Source: Thermogemmata fonticola
GTDB lineage: Bacteria > Planctomycetota > Planctomycetia > Gemmatales > Gemmataceae
DNA length: 64,000 nt
Reading direction: 5' to 3'
Assembly: GCF_013694095.1 (NCBI RefSeq)
Contig: NZ_JACEFB010000005.1
Span: 186,001 to 250,000 of the forward strand
Under the pieces are notes generated by a model, which was not told the DNA's origin, searched no databases, and was given only the letters and a program-made list of their open reading frames with translations. Shown piece by piece: positions 53,301 to 61,370 of this stretch. Each line of letters starts with the position of its first letter. Positions within the stretch are counted from its first letter, which is position 1. Position numbers and translations under genes: made by a program.

Positions 53301-55452
53301 CGGAGGCAATGATCGGGACAGCCGCATGCCAGCGGTCTGTTTTCAATCCCATGTTGTAGTTCGGCGGGACTCCGGGCCGGATGATAACACCCCCTCCCGG
53401 TCTAACTGGAGTATCACGACGGGCCCGGCCGTAGCCGTAGGCCCAAAGCAAACTGTGCGACATCAAGTCCACGGCGATGACAGCTCCCGAGTTGGTCGGG
53501 CAAACAATCACGCCGTCACTAGCAGCCAATTGGCAGCATTGGAAACGCCGCACAGCATCGTCGGGCAGGGTTTGAGCCGGCTGGCCTAAACGCTGGCTCC
53601 AAAGCAACACCGGTGTGCGGATGTGCGGACGTCCCGGTACCGGCTCCAGGTTGAAGGGGTCCAGGCACAACAAGCGGATGACACCGGCTTGTTCGATCAG
53701 CACGTAGAGCTTCCCATGGAGTGGTAAGGGTGGGCCAAGGAAAATCGCATCCAAGCACAGGTGGAAAGCGCTGGTCGCTTGGTCCGCCTCCTCCTCCTTG
53801 AGGGGAGGGGGAAGGGGCGGCGGTAACGGATCGCCGGGGAAGCGATGCTCGATCACTCGCCCCAACTGCCAAACCCGGCTGCCGGTTTTGAGATTGACGG
53901 CCACTAACTGCCCAGCGTGGACATACTTGCCCAACGTCGATTCCCGGCGATAACTTGGCGGAACGACAATTCCCAGATTGGGGTCGCTTCGGGTGGAGGG
54001 AGGCACAAGCCAGATGTCATCCACGTAATAGGCGTATTCACCATCGTGCGAAAGACTCCCGACCAGCGGATTCTCGTAAAGCATGCTCGACAGCGGTGTC
54101 CGTTTGATCTGCTCCCACCAACCCCGAATTTTCGATTCGGGGTTGGATTCATCCTGAAATTCATCGGAGGAGAGCAGTTGGAACAAGCCCGCTTCCGTGC
54201 GGGAAGCCCAGAGCAATTCTCCGGCGCGCACCGCGCGGCCGTGGACCACCTGATCCCGTGCTGCCACTGCATAGATTCCGTCGTAAGTTCGGAAGAGAAT
54301 CGCATCCCCCGTGGTGATCGGGAAAAATCCCGGCAGGCGTACTTCCGACCGCGAACTCCCTTGGGTAGGCTGCCTGTACAAATCCTCCAATTGGACTCGG
54401 ATCCAATCGCTGGCTTGCTGAGCCGCAGGACTGCTGGCGTAGGGCAAGAGGCGGAACTGGAATAACGGGACCAGAAACGGCGGTCCACCCGCTGTCACGC
54501 CGTTACGCGTGGGTGTTCCGCCGCGCATCGGCCATTCACTGAGCGTCTGAACAACCCTCAGTCCTTCAACAGGGCGTTGAATCTCCGCAAGCAATTGCTG
54601 GTAGGTATAGACCCGCTCGCCAATCTTCAAACCCCCGCGGCGCTCGGTGAGTCGCTGAAGGTCGGCCAAGACAATTTTGAGCAACTCGGCATGGCGTGGA
54701 TCGCCGCTGCGTTGAAAGGCTAGCGCGGCTTTGAACAGGGTCAACGGTGTCTTAAACGCGTCGCTATTGGGGCGTTGCCAGAGGCGCTCAAAGGCATAAG
54801 CGGCCTCCAAGTAATTGCTCCGTTCCAAATACAAGGAGGCCAGCAACACGGTGGCTTCCCCGCCGGCACGAGTGTGGAAGTACTTCTGAGACACTTCCGT
54901 CAGGCGGGCCAGATCGTAATGATTCCGGATGGCCTCCTCTAACTGCGCGGCAGCAGTCTGCCCGTATGCCTGTTGATAGAACTCCAATCCCTCTTTCGGA
55001 AAAGAAGCGATAATCCGGTTGGCCTCGGTCCGCACACTGACCCGATGCAACTTCTTCTTGCCGCCCACTGTGTAGTAGGTGCTGTAAAACGAATCGCTTT
55101 TGGACTCCAGGATGTTCTGCAACAACGCCGTGACGGTCTGCCACGGAGGCTGCTTTGAGCCCGCCAGGTATTCACGGGCACCTTGCAAATAATTCCGCAC
55201 GTTGCGATCGTAGGGGAAGGAAAACGGCACGTCCTCCTCATCCTCTGACCGCTCTTCTGCCGGGTCTTTGTCTTTTTTGCCCTCGTCCTGCTGATCCGGC
55301 TTGCCCGGTAACGGGGGTTGAGCCAGTTGAATTTGGACCTGACCAATGAGCACGTCGCTCCAGCCGATGACCAGAGCTATAGCGCCTATGAGCAGCAAAG
55401 CACCACCATATCGGATTCGGTAGGTCCACACCCTGCGTGGTTTCATGACCAT
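50359..55452 (-). CDS. Giant membrane-anchored propeller/TPR protein
   Basis: The protein has 1697 residues. An N-terminal helix (YGGALLLIGAIALVIGWS, about 15-32) anchors it; an acidic charged segment follows (PAEERSEDEEDVP). Tetratricopeptide-like helices run from about 80 to 290. A PQQ-type propeller covers about 320-880 (SGAVIAVDLMSHSLLWAYG, LDCLDLRTGRLIWSV, AIDVETGTVRS). A second helical region lies at about 900-1200 (AIRDFDAALRNNPPEE, LASILIQQRHLEDAVALYLQLE), and a second propeller at about 1230-1690 (LDLVTGKEIWRKEF, YAFDRTTGQRLWFHGEG). No catalytic residues are evident. It probably scaffolds other envelope proteins; the partner is unknown. Start could also be 55446. Confidence 0.88.
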   Translation of the reverse strand: MVMKPRRVWTYRIRYGGALLLIGAIALVIGWSDVLIGQVQIQLAQPPLPGKPDQQDEGKKDKDPAEERSEDEEDVPFSFPYDRNVRNYLQGAREYLAGSKQPPWQTVTALLQNILESKSDSFYSTYYTVGGKKKLHRVSVRTEANRIIASFPKEGLEFYQQAYGQTAAAQLEEAIRNHYDLARLTEVSQKYFHTRAGGEATVLLASLYLERSNYLEAAYAFERLWQRPNSDAFKTPLTLFKAALAFQRSGDPRHAELLKIVLADLQRLTERRGGLKIGERVYTYQQLLAEIQRPVEGLRVVQTLSEWPMRGGTPTRNGVTAGGPPFLVPLFQFRLLPYASSPAAQQASDWIRVQLEDLYRQPTQGSSRSEVRLPGFFPITTGDAILFRTYDGIYAVAARDQVVHGRAVRAGELLWASRTEAGLFQLLSSDEFQDESNPESKIRGWWEQIKRTPLSSMLYENPLVGSLSHDGEYAYYVDDIWLVPPSTRSDPNLGIVVPPSYRRESTLGKYVHAGQLVAVNLKTGSRVWQLGRVIEHRFPGDPLPPPLPPPLKEEEADQATSAFHLCLDAIFLGPPLPLHGKLYVLIEQAGVIRLLCLDPFNLEPVPGRPHIRTPVLLWSQRLGQPAQTLPDDAVRRFQCCQLAASDGVIVCPTNSGAVIAVDLMSHSLLWAYGYGRARRDTPVRPGGGVIIRPGVPPNYNMGLKTDRWHAAVPIIASGRVLLSAYDSDTLDCLDLRTGRLIWSVPRDVNDLYVGGVINDKVIVVGRNQVRAYHLFGEDVQQQRPRLAFDGVVIPTPTGHGAAGKGVYYIPVRPENAGKGENPSAEIWAIDVETGTVRSKTAARLIGNDVELARLGLGNLVYLDNLVIAQSAWELAAYPYLEQKRQEMDRLLAANPNDPIGLITRGELHLDEGKILDAIRDFDAALRNNPPEEKRLLLREKRYIALTELLTKDFAAAENYVNEYRALCELPPVPGELPEDKNRRLEETERRLRKFEYLMARGREKQGRLVDAFEHYLRLAQLGDAQKLIDMPDEPNVRVRPDVWARGRLEALLQNHTNAEARRQLEQRLHQEWSDIRQSNDLLRLRRFVRIFGPHSPLGAEAQLYLVERLQETRNAADLQEAQHLLLQLRIAAPDRTFRARAIERLASILIQQRHLEDAVALYLQLEREYPDVVIRDNMTGADFAIRLLTDKRLLPYLEPQRYPLPARYKAELRQEPQPIQPQFELEPLGELFPMYRRFRFVLDQTVAGNGSWSLRVFDKVTGKEEMRFTSIAPQATFYLPNGSGVARSLQACGHLVLLHFGYMIYCYDLSRGKETKTELWKINLLGEGNGPNPNRGIQAQMLPNGDIVIRYDNNYSMTVGKMAVIQPSYVAVLTANGLEVCDPRSLEQRLWIRQDIKDRTHLFGDDRYLVLVETNPQGRPTSIRLLRAVDGAPVPEAPDLGPTLAEATSFIISGTQALISQGGGEQALIIRRLDLVTGKEIWRKEFPASVLPIQSLRAEWVGALHTKDGTATIVDALTGQVRATLRIDAENLEAHVKPCTRVQMLVDPQRFYLVLDQNPNKPAPNGRRRANIGGGQSLNVLNINGPIYAFDRTTGQRLWFHGEGVLEQHQLVLDRFEELPVIIAAVPCHNRQGAITYQATVIEKDRGRLLFDQTLPWQGFFQKLDVNLKNGEIMIGTYNQRIRLIPDDSPSRSASRP

Positions 55453-56094
55453 AGCCCTGTCTCGCTTTTGCTAGCCACAGCGGTCCGGTACTTCCTCGAC
55501 GGGCACCCACAACTCCTTCAACCTCTGCTTTCTCATCTCATAAGGTTCGTTGTATGGATTGTGACGCACCTTCGAGGCTTTGGCAAGGACGTTTCCTCGG
55601 CTCGGACGGACCACCCTGCTAAGGTCGCCATTTGGGGGAATGTTCCTTTGCTTCCCGCAGGGTTCACTTCCCTTGGGGTTGGATGGCGTACCTTCGCCCC
55701 AGCAAGGTCCGGCACGCCTTCACTTGCATGGACGCATGAGAGAACCCATTTCTAACCGCCCGTGGCCCAGATAACCGCCGGGTCAGCCATGAGAGTGTCT
55801 ATATCATTTGGGAACGAACTTTTGGGATAGCTGGGCTGTAATTGGGATGGCTGGGCTGTAGACTGGGAGATTGCCTTCCTAACTACCGGCAGGCCGTTTT
55901 CTGCTCAGGATCATGCTACCGAACTTTTTGAGGCACCATCCACTAGCCTATTTCCTAGAAATAACCTGGTAATCCAGACGGGGAGCGCAAGTAGCCAGAA
56001 TCAAGAGGAAGCTTTGAGCTGGCGTGAGTAAGTAAGCCGCGCCCCAGCAGCCGGTGTCTTCAAGGGATTACAAGGAACCTCGGGCAGGTGTCCC
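55453..56094. other. 640-base intergenic region
   Basis: No supported gene. It contains the tandem repeat at 55822-55861. An open frame that starts inside the giant minus-strand gene and reaches 55755 has no recognised sequence. It separates the divergent promoters of the giant gene and the oxidoreductase. Confidence 0.4.
55822..55861 (+). repeat. Two tandem 20-base repeats
   Basis: TTGGGATAGCTGGGCTGTAA (55822-55841) is followed directly by TTGGGATGGCTGGGCTGTAG (55842-55861): 18 of 20 bases match. It lies about 230 bases before the oxidoreductase start and could be a paired regulator site or a recent duplication. Confidence 0.75.
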
Positions 56095-57384
56095 ATGGGA
56101 ACTACGTCACAAACGATGCCTCAACTCCGCGTGGGAATGGTGGGCGTGGGCATGATATTCGAGGAGACGTATGCCCCCTTCTTCGAGACCGCGGCAGAGA
56201 CGCCCCTTTACGACGTAGCGACCGGCCCGGTGCAGGTGCAGCTAGCTGCTTTGGTGTCCCGCACGGGTCAACGTGCTGCCCGATACCTACAACACCGGGC
56301 CAACCTCTTTCCCTCGTGCCAGAATCTGGCGGGTGCTCAAGCCTTGAAGGAATTGCTTCGTCAACCTCTTGAGGTGGTCTGCATCGCTACGCCAGATAAT
56401 CGGCATTACGAACCAGCCCGCTGCGCCTTGGCAGCCGGCAAGCATGTGCTGATCGAAAAGCCCTCGGTTCTGAATTTGAGCGAACTGGATGAACTCGTTG
56501 CCTTGGCTCAGCGTCAAGGCGTGTTGGCCAAAGTCGTTTATCATAAACTGCTGGACCCGGACCACAAACGCCTGCGTACCCTGGTCTGTGACGGCATCCT
56601 GAGGCACGTCAACAACGGCTATTGCTCTCTGCTGGAACCCAAATCCATCAGCGGCAGCCAATTCGCCGAATGGATTCACGGCCGCAATCCGGCGACCTAT
56701 GTCGCGGTCCATTACCTGAAGCTGATCGACTTCACCTTCGGCCCCGATTGGTCGCTGGATCGTGTGACGGCTACTGGCCAGCGCGGATTGGTGGGCAGTC
56801 CGGATGGTTATACGTGGGATTCGGTCCAACTTCAGGTGGTGTATCGACACCCCGATCAGCGGGAGGCCGCCTTTGACATCCATACCAGTTGGGTCAACCC
56901 CGACAATTTCCCCGGTTACGTGGAACAGGAGGTCCAGTTCCGGTTTGACAATGGGGTTTGGAACGCTCACCAACGCAAGCGGGGGGTTGAGGTGACGGTC
57001 GAAGGGCATAACCCTCGGGAATTCAAAATCACGCCGAACCATCATTATAATGCGGAATTTTTGGAGCCTTGGGGCCAGCGGCGCCGCCGGGGTTACGGGA
57101 TTGAAGTTCTGGAGCGTTTTTTCCGGGAGGTAGCCTACGTGGAGTACGGCGGGCCACCCCAACAACGGGACCAAAGGCTACGCGCTATGCAGCAATTGGA
57201 CTATAACGATCTTGCAGCAGACCGGCGATGCGTTGCCATCGTGCAAGCCCTGGAGGCCATCCTGGAACGTGCTGCACGAGGGAAAACCGGCTGCGTTGTC
57301 CGAGTCAATGGACCTGATGGGGGGCTGGTCCTTTACGAGCCGGGTTGCCCGGAGAAAGTCGTATTGTACGCCCCCTCCGTCTGA
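56095..57384 (+). CDS. Gfo/Idh/MocA-family oxidoreductase
   Basis: The protein has 429 residues. The NAD(P) site is GMVGVGMIFEE (about 13-23), and the family's EKP motif is in LIEKPSVLNLSELDEL; a YHKLLDPDHKRLR segment and the C-terminal beta-sheet domain (TSWVNPDNFPGYVEQEVQFRFDNGVWNAHQRKRG) follow. Such enzymes oxidise or reduce sugar or polyol groups. The substrate is unknown. AGGTG precedes the start, and a second ATG at 56116 is possible. It is probably a single gene, 160 bases before the aminotransferase. Confidence 0.88.
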   Translation: MGTTSQTMPQLRVGMVGVGMIFEETYAPFFETAAETPLYDVATGPVQVQLAALVSRTGQRAARYLQHRANLFPSCQNLAGAQALKELLRQPLEVVCIATPDNRHYEPARCALAAGKHVLIEKPSVLNLSELDELVALAQRQGVLAKVVYHKLLDPDHKRLRTLVCDGILRHVNNGYCSLLEPKSISGSQFAEWIHGRNPATYVAVHYLKLIDFTFGPDWSLDRVTATGQRGLVGSPDGYTWDSVQLQVVYRHPDQREAAFDIHTSWVNPDNFPGYVEQEVQFRFDNGVWNAHQRKRGVEVTVEGHNPREFKITPNHHYNAEFLEPWGQRRRRGYGIEVLERFFREVAYVEYGGPPQQRDQRLRAMQQLDYNDLAADRRCVAIVQALEAILERAARGKTGCVVRVNGPDGGLVLYEPGCPEKVVLYAPSV

Positions 57385-57545
57385 TTCCCTGGCGGCGCAG
57401 CAGGCGATATGGACATCCCAAATTTCTCGCTAGAGCGATCATACGGACCACGAGAGGCGGCGGAGAAGAAGGGGACCTAGCACCCTGTTTGCCTCTGCTA
57501 TCCTAAAAGCAGTCACCCCGTACATACCCAGATGGGGAAACGCCC

Positions 57546-59195
57546 ATGACACCAGCCCGTGATTCCTTGTCGGTTGGGACCGCTGAACTGTCCCGTCGTG
57601 CGGAAAATACATCCGTCCTGGCCGAAGCGAATGGAACCACAGTGTCTTCTGCGGACATCGCCCAGGACGCAGGCGGCCTCGGCTGGTCGATTCACACCCA
57701 GCCGACGCTGCCCCCGCAGATCGAACACCCCGAGGAACCTGAAGGGAATCGGATCCGGCATGTCCTTCACTTCGGGGAACCCAAGTCCCTGCGGACCTAC
57801 ACCCCGACGCAAGCTGCCCTCACACGTGCCAGTGGTGTCCTGCTGTGGACTGCCGATGGCCGCCCCCTCTACGACTTCACCTCCGGTGTTCTGGTAGCCA
57901 ATCTGGGACACTATCCCCGGACGTGGACACGGAAGTGGTTTGCCCTCATGGGCTGGCCTGTGCCAGCAGAGGCAGGTTCCGCTGACAGTAACACCACCTC
58001 CCAGGGGGAATGGTGGCCATCGGCAGCCTCCGGACCCAGGCCAGGTATTGTTCCTGGGAATGCGGAGGAGTTCGGCCTAGCAGTTCCACTGACGGCTTAC
58101 AACGCGATGACGGCAGTGGAAGCCCACGCCGTGCAGGCTCTGGTGCAGTTGCTGCAATCCCGTCCGGGTGGACGGCGGCTGGAGCAAGTCCTGTGGGCGG
58201 CCTCCGGCTCGGAAGCCATTCAAAAGGCCCTTTGGGCGGCGCTTGCCTTCCAGCGTGATCGCCCGATGATCCTGGCCACCCGCTACGGCTTCCACGGCAA
58301 AAAGGGACTCGCCCAAGCCGTCACCGGCTGCGAGACCGATCCGGAACGTGATCCCCGCGTGCGCTTCATCTCGTTCCCCATGGAGGAATGCCGGGATGTC
58401 CGCCAGCGGGATCAGTTTTTCGACCCCACTCCTTACGAACGGGAATTGCAGCAGGTGCTTCACCAATTTGGGCGCAAGATCGGCACCCTGATCACGGAGC
58501 CGTACCTGGGAGGCGGCGGTTCCTTCCATCCTCCCAAGGCTTACTTGCAACTCTTGCAGCGATTCTGCCGGGAGAACGACATCTTATTCATTCTGGATGA
58601 AGTGCAATCTAATTTCGGCCGGACAGGATCGCTTTTCGCCTTTGAAACCTACGGTTTAGAGCCAGATATTGTGGTGTTGGGCAAGGGATTGGGCAATGGT
58701 GTTCCCGTAGCGGCGGCGGCAGGCCGAGCGGATGTATTCGCTGCGCTGAATTATGGCGATGCTTCGGACACCTACAGCGCCCACCCCCTCGGTTGCGCCG
58801 CAGTGCTCGCCACTATCTCGGAATATCAGAGCCGGGACGTACTGGCCGCGATGCGCCCCGTCTCCGAGCAGATCGAAGCCGGTTTGGTCGCGTTGCGGGA
58901 ATACCCCTTTGTGGCAGCGGTGCGTGGCGAGAAAGGGGGAATGGTGTGGGGTGTGGAAATGCAGGATTATGATGGCCGGTCCGCCAGCGAATGGGCCAAT
59001 GCTTTCGTTCTGGCTGCCTATCGCGGCAGTGGAGCCAAGCAACCAGGCGTTCATCTTCTCGGACCGCTCGCCAAGAAGGTTGTGCGGATTGCACCGCCAC
59101 TGGTCATTACAGCGGAACAGGCGCAACAGGCTTTGCAAATCCTGCACCTCGGCGCTCGAACCCTCCTGCACCAGAAGTGCCTGCCATGCTCGTAA
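57546..59195 (+). CDS. Class III PLP aminotransferase
   Basis: The protein has 549 residues, longer than the usual 430-450 because of a 75-residue N-terminal extension and an insertion before the core. PLP Lys380 is in VVLGKGLGNGVP; the core shows AASGSEAIQKALWAALAF, RYGFHGKKGLAQA, EPYLGGGGSF and FILDEVQSNFGRTG. The substrate could be an ornithine-, lysine- or beta-alanine-type amine and cannot be told from sequence. Its last ten bases overlap the start of the metal permease gene, an unusual link to metal transport. Confidence 0.88.
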   Translation: MTPARDSLSVGTAELSRRAENTSVLAEANGTTVSSADIAQDAGGLGWSIHTQPTLPPQIEHPEEPEGNRIRHVLHFGEPKSLRTYTPTQAALTRASGVLLWTADGRPLYDFTSGVLVANLGHYPRTWTRKWFALMGWPVPAEAGSADSNTTSQGEWWPSAASGPRPGIVPGNAEEFGLAVPLTAYNAMTAVEAHAVQALVQLLQSRPGGRRLEQVLWAASGSEAIQKALWAALAFQRDRPMILATRYGFHGKKGLAQAVTGCETDPERDPRVRFISFPMEECRDVRQRDQFFDPTPYERELQQVLHQFGRKIGTLITEPYLGGGGSFHPPKAYLQLLQRFCRENDILFILDEVQSNFGRTGSLFAFETYGLEPDIVVLGKGLGNGVPVAAAAGRADVFAALNYGDASDTYSAHPLGCAAVLATISEYQSRDVLAAMRPVSEQIEAGLVALREYPFVAAVRGEKGGMVWGVEMQDYDGRSASEWANAFVLAAYRGSGAKQPGVHLLGPLAKKVVRIAPPLVITAEQAQQALQILHLGARTLLHQKCLPCS

Positions 59196-60172
59196 AGGCC
59201 CTGGGCCAACTGGTCGAACTGCTCGCCCAGCAAAGCGGGGCGGAACTCTTTGTTGTCAAGGGAGTGCTCGCTGTCATTATCGTCTGCACTCTCTGCGGCA
59301 TGGTAGGCTCTCTGGTCGTCGGCAATCGCATGGCGTTCTTCTCCGATGCGATGGCCCACTGTGCCTTCGCCGGCGTCTCCTTGGGGTATCTCGGCGTACT
59401 GCTCACCCATGCCGATCGGAGTGTGGCCACCTGGGTCGTGCCGCTCGTCATGGTCACCTTCGGCATTGCCGCGGGTATCGGTATGGTTTACGTTCGGGAA
59501 CGCACCGGCCTGGCTCACGATACGGTCATTGGAGTCTTTTTCGCCTTTGCCATCGGCTTCGGTGCAATGCTCTTCCAGATTCTGGCGGTGAAGAGCAGCT
59601 TCAACCCGGAGTACTTCCTTTTCGGCAACTTGGTCCTGATTCCCGATGAGGACCTATTCCTTCTACTCCTGGTACTGGTCCTGGTCGCGCCGCTCTTTGC
59701 CTGGCGGTACAATCAGATTGTTTTCGCCAGTTTCAACACGACTTTGGCCCGCACTCGCGGTTTGCCCACGCGCTTCAACGACTACCTGTTTATCGTGCTT
59801 TTGGCTCTTGTGGTCAATCTTTCGATCAAGGCAGTTGGGGCTTTGCTCATCAATGCGTTGTTGGTCGTACCGGCAGCCGCCGCGGCCAATTTGGCCCGAA
59901 ATCTGCGGCAAATGTTTTGGCTCACGATTGCTCTGTGCCTGGGAGCCGGCCTGCTCGGCTTCGGGCTGCGTAACAGTGTCGAGCTACGCTTGGGCGGTGG
60001 AGAACCGATTCCCTTTGGCCCCAGTGGTCTCATTGTAGTGCTGACGGTCGTGTTCTTTTTTGGCACTATGGTCCTACGCCGGGTCTGGAACCGCCTCGCT
60101 CCGCTGTTAGGTTGTTCCTCTCTGCCGGACCACCCGACTGATCACCCTCCCCTGCACCACGAGACTTCTTGA
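59186..60172 (+). CDS. Metal ABC transporter permease (ZnuB/ABC-3 family)
   Basis: The protein has 328 residues from the ATG at 59186, with about nine membrane segments. ABC-3 family landmarks: a GMVGSLVVGNRMAFFSDAMAHCAFAGVSLGYLGV stretch at about 38-72 (shown here as parts of 20 or fewer: GMVGSLVVGNRMAF, SDAMAHCAFAG), TGLAHDTVIGVFFAFAIGFG, and AVGALLINALLVVPAAAAANLARN. It would form the channel for zinc, manganese or iron import. The ATPase and binding protein are not in the window. It overlaps the aminotransferase stop by ten bases; the longer upstream frame (from 58991) lies inside that gene and is rejected. Confidence 0.88.
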   Translation: MLVKALGQLVELLAQQSGAELFVVKGVLAVIIVCTLCGMVGSLVVGNRMAFFSDAMAHCAFAGVSLGYLGVLLTHADRSVATWVVPLVMVTFGIAAGIGMVYVRERTGLAHDTVIGVFFAFAIGFGAMLFQILAVKSSFNPEYFLFGNLVLIPDEDLFLLLLVLVLVAPLFAWRYNQIVFASFNTTLARTRGLPTRFNDYLFIVLLALVVNLSIKAVGALLINALLVVPAAAAANLARNLRQMFWLTIALCLGAGLLGFGLRNSVELRLGGGEPIPFGPSGLIVVLTVVFFFGTMVLRRVWNRLAPLLGCSSLPDHPTDHPPLHHETS

Positions 60173-60338
60173 GGCTTGCTCTCCGCCGCAGCCCTTCGGA
60201 CAATGCCAATAACGGAACGAAACCCGGTGAGGAAGCCACCGCCATAATCCCTGCGTGTTGTCGAGCAAGTATGGCAGTGCTTCCTCCCGCCGGGATGATT
60301 CGAGCCGGTGATTTTCCGCTCGCGGATTGAGGTGACTC

Positions 60339-61307
60339 GTGGATCCAACGCTTCTGGATTTTCTGCTCACCTTCAGCGCCATCTTGTGGGAGGCGATGCC
60401 GTTCATCGTGGTGGGAGCGATGGTTGCTGGGGTGCTGGAAGAGTTTCTGCCCCAGCAATTCATCACCCGCATTTTACCGCCCCGCCTACTCCCTTCCGTC
60501 ATGGTAGGGGCTGGCTTGGGACTCGTTTTCCCGATGTGCGAGTGCGGAATCGTCGTCGTCATGCGCCGGCTGCTGCGTAAGGGACTTCCCCTAGCCTGCT
60601 GCATCGCCTATCTGCTAGCCGGGCCGATCATCAACATGGTTGTCATTTTCAGTACCTGGTTTGCTTTCCGGGATCACAAGATCGGACCGGAAATGGTGGG
60701 ATTGCGCTGCGGCCTGGGGTTTCTGGTGGCCGTGGTCACCGCCTTGATCGTGCACGGACAGTACCGCAAGTATGGTGCCGATTTGCTGACTCCTCTGGCA
60801 CATCCTGGCCCCCCAGGAAAGAGCCAATCTTCCACCTCCTCCGCCTCCGGCTCCGCCCCACGGCGATCCTTGTTCCAGCGACTCAGTCATATATCGGCCA
60901 CCGCGTTGCACGATTTTGTCGATATCACAGTGTTTCTGATTCTAGGAGCCGTGTTGGCGGCTGTGGCCAAGCAATATATCGCGCCGGACGAAGTCGAGCG
61001 CCTGTCGCGGGAAGCTCCGCTCTTGGTCATTGCCGGTATGATGCTATTGGCAGCCCTGATGTGCTTGTGTAGTGAAGCGGATGCCTTTGTCGCCGCGAGC
61101 TTCACCAGCCTGCACATTTCGGGCAAATTGGCCTTCCTCGTCTATGGCCCGATGGTGGACATCAAGCTAATGATGATGTACACCCGGATTTTCCGCCCCC
61201 GGTTGATCCTGATCATCCTTGTGGCGGTGACCACGCAAGTGTTCCTCTACACCGCTATCGTCCACCTGATCTACCAGCTCAACGGCTGGACGGGTTTACC
61301 TGGTTAG
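60339..61307 (+). CDS. Permease of the YcgR/YraQ (UPF0718, ArsP-like) family
   Basis: The protein has 322 residues and a GTG start preceded by GAGGTG. About eight helices: MPFIVVGAMVAGVLEEFLP near 20, VGAGLGLVFPMCECGIVVVMRR near 50-70 (the Cys-Glu-Cys pair is characteristic), LAGPIINMVVIFSTWF, and a C-terminal half with FVDITVFLILGAVLAAVAKQ, LMCLCSEADAFVAASF and YGPMVDIKLMMMY. A soluble Ser-rich loop joins the halves. Such permeases often pair with a DUF1980/YcgQ protein, which is exactly the next gene. The substrate is unproven; metal or organo-arsenic type compounds have been proposed for relatives. Confidence 0.88.
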   Translation: MDPTLLDFLLTFSAILWEAMPFIVVGAMVAGVLEEFLPQQFITRILPPRLLPSVMVGAGLGLVFPMCECGIVVVMRRLLRKGLPLACCIAYLLAGPIINMVVIFSTWFAFRDHKIGPEMVGLRCGLGFLVAVVTALIVHGQYRKYGADLLTPLAHPGPPGKSQSSTSSASGSAPRRSLFQRLSHISATALHDFVDITVFLILGAVLAAVAKQYIAPDEVERLSREAPLLVIAGMMLLAALMCLCSEADAFVAASFTSLHISGKLAFLVYGPMVDIKLMMMYTRIFRPRLILIILVAVTTQVFLYTAIVHLIYQLNGWTGLPG

Positions 61308-61370
61308 CCAACGTCCAGGAACGATTACCACTAAGCTTACGAAACTCTTAAACGACACGAGATGTAGACT

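Noticed and set aside
55318-55755. 145-codon plus-strand frame
   Set aside because: It overlaps the start of the giant minus-strand gene, lacks a ribosome site and has no recognisable sequence.
58991-59185. Longer start for the metal permease gene
   Set aside because: The extension lies inside the aminotransferase gene in another frame and the membrane protein proper begins at 59186.
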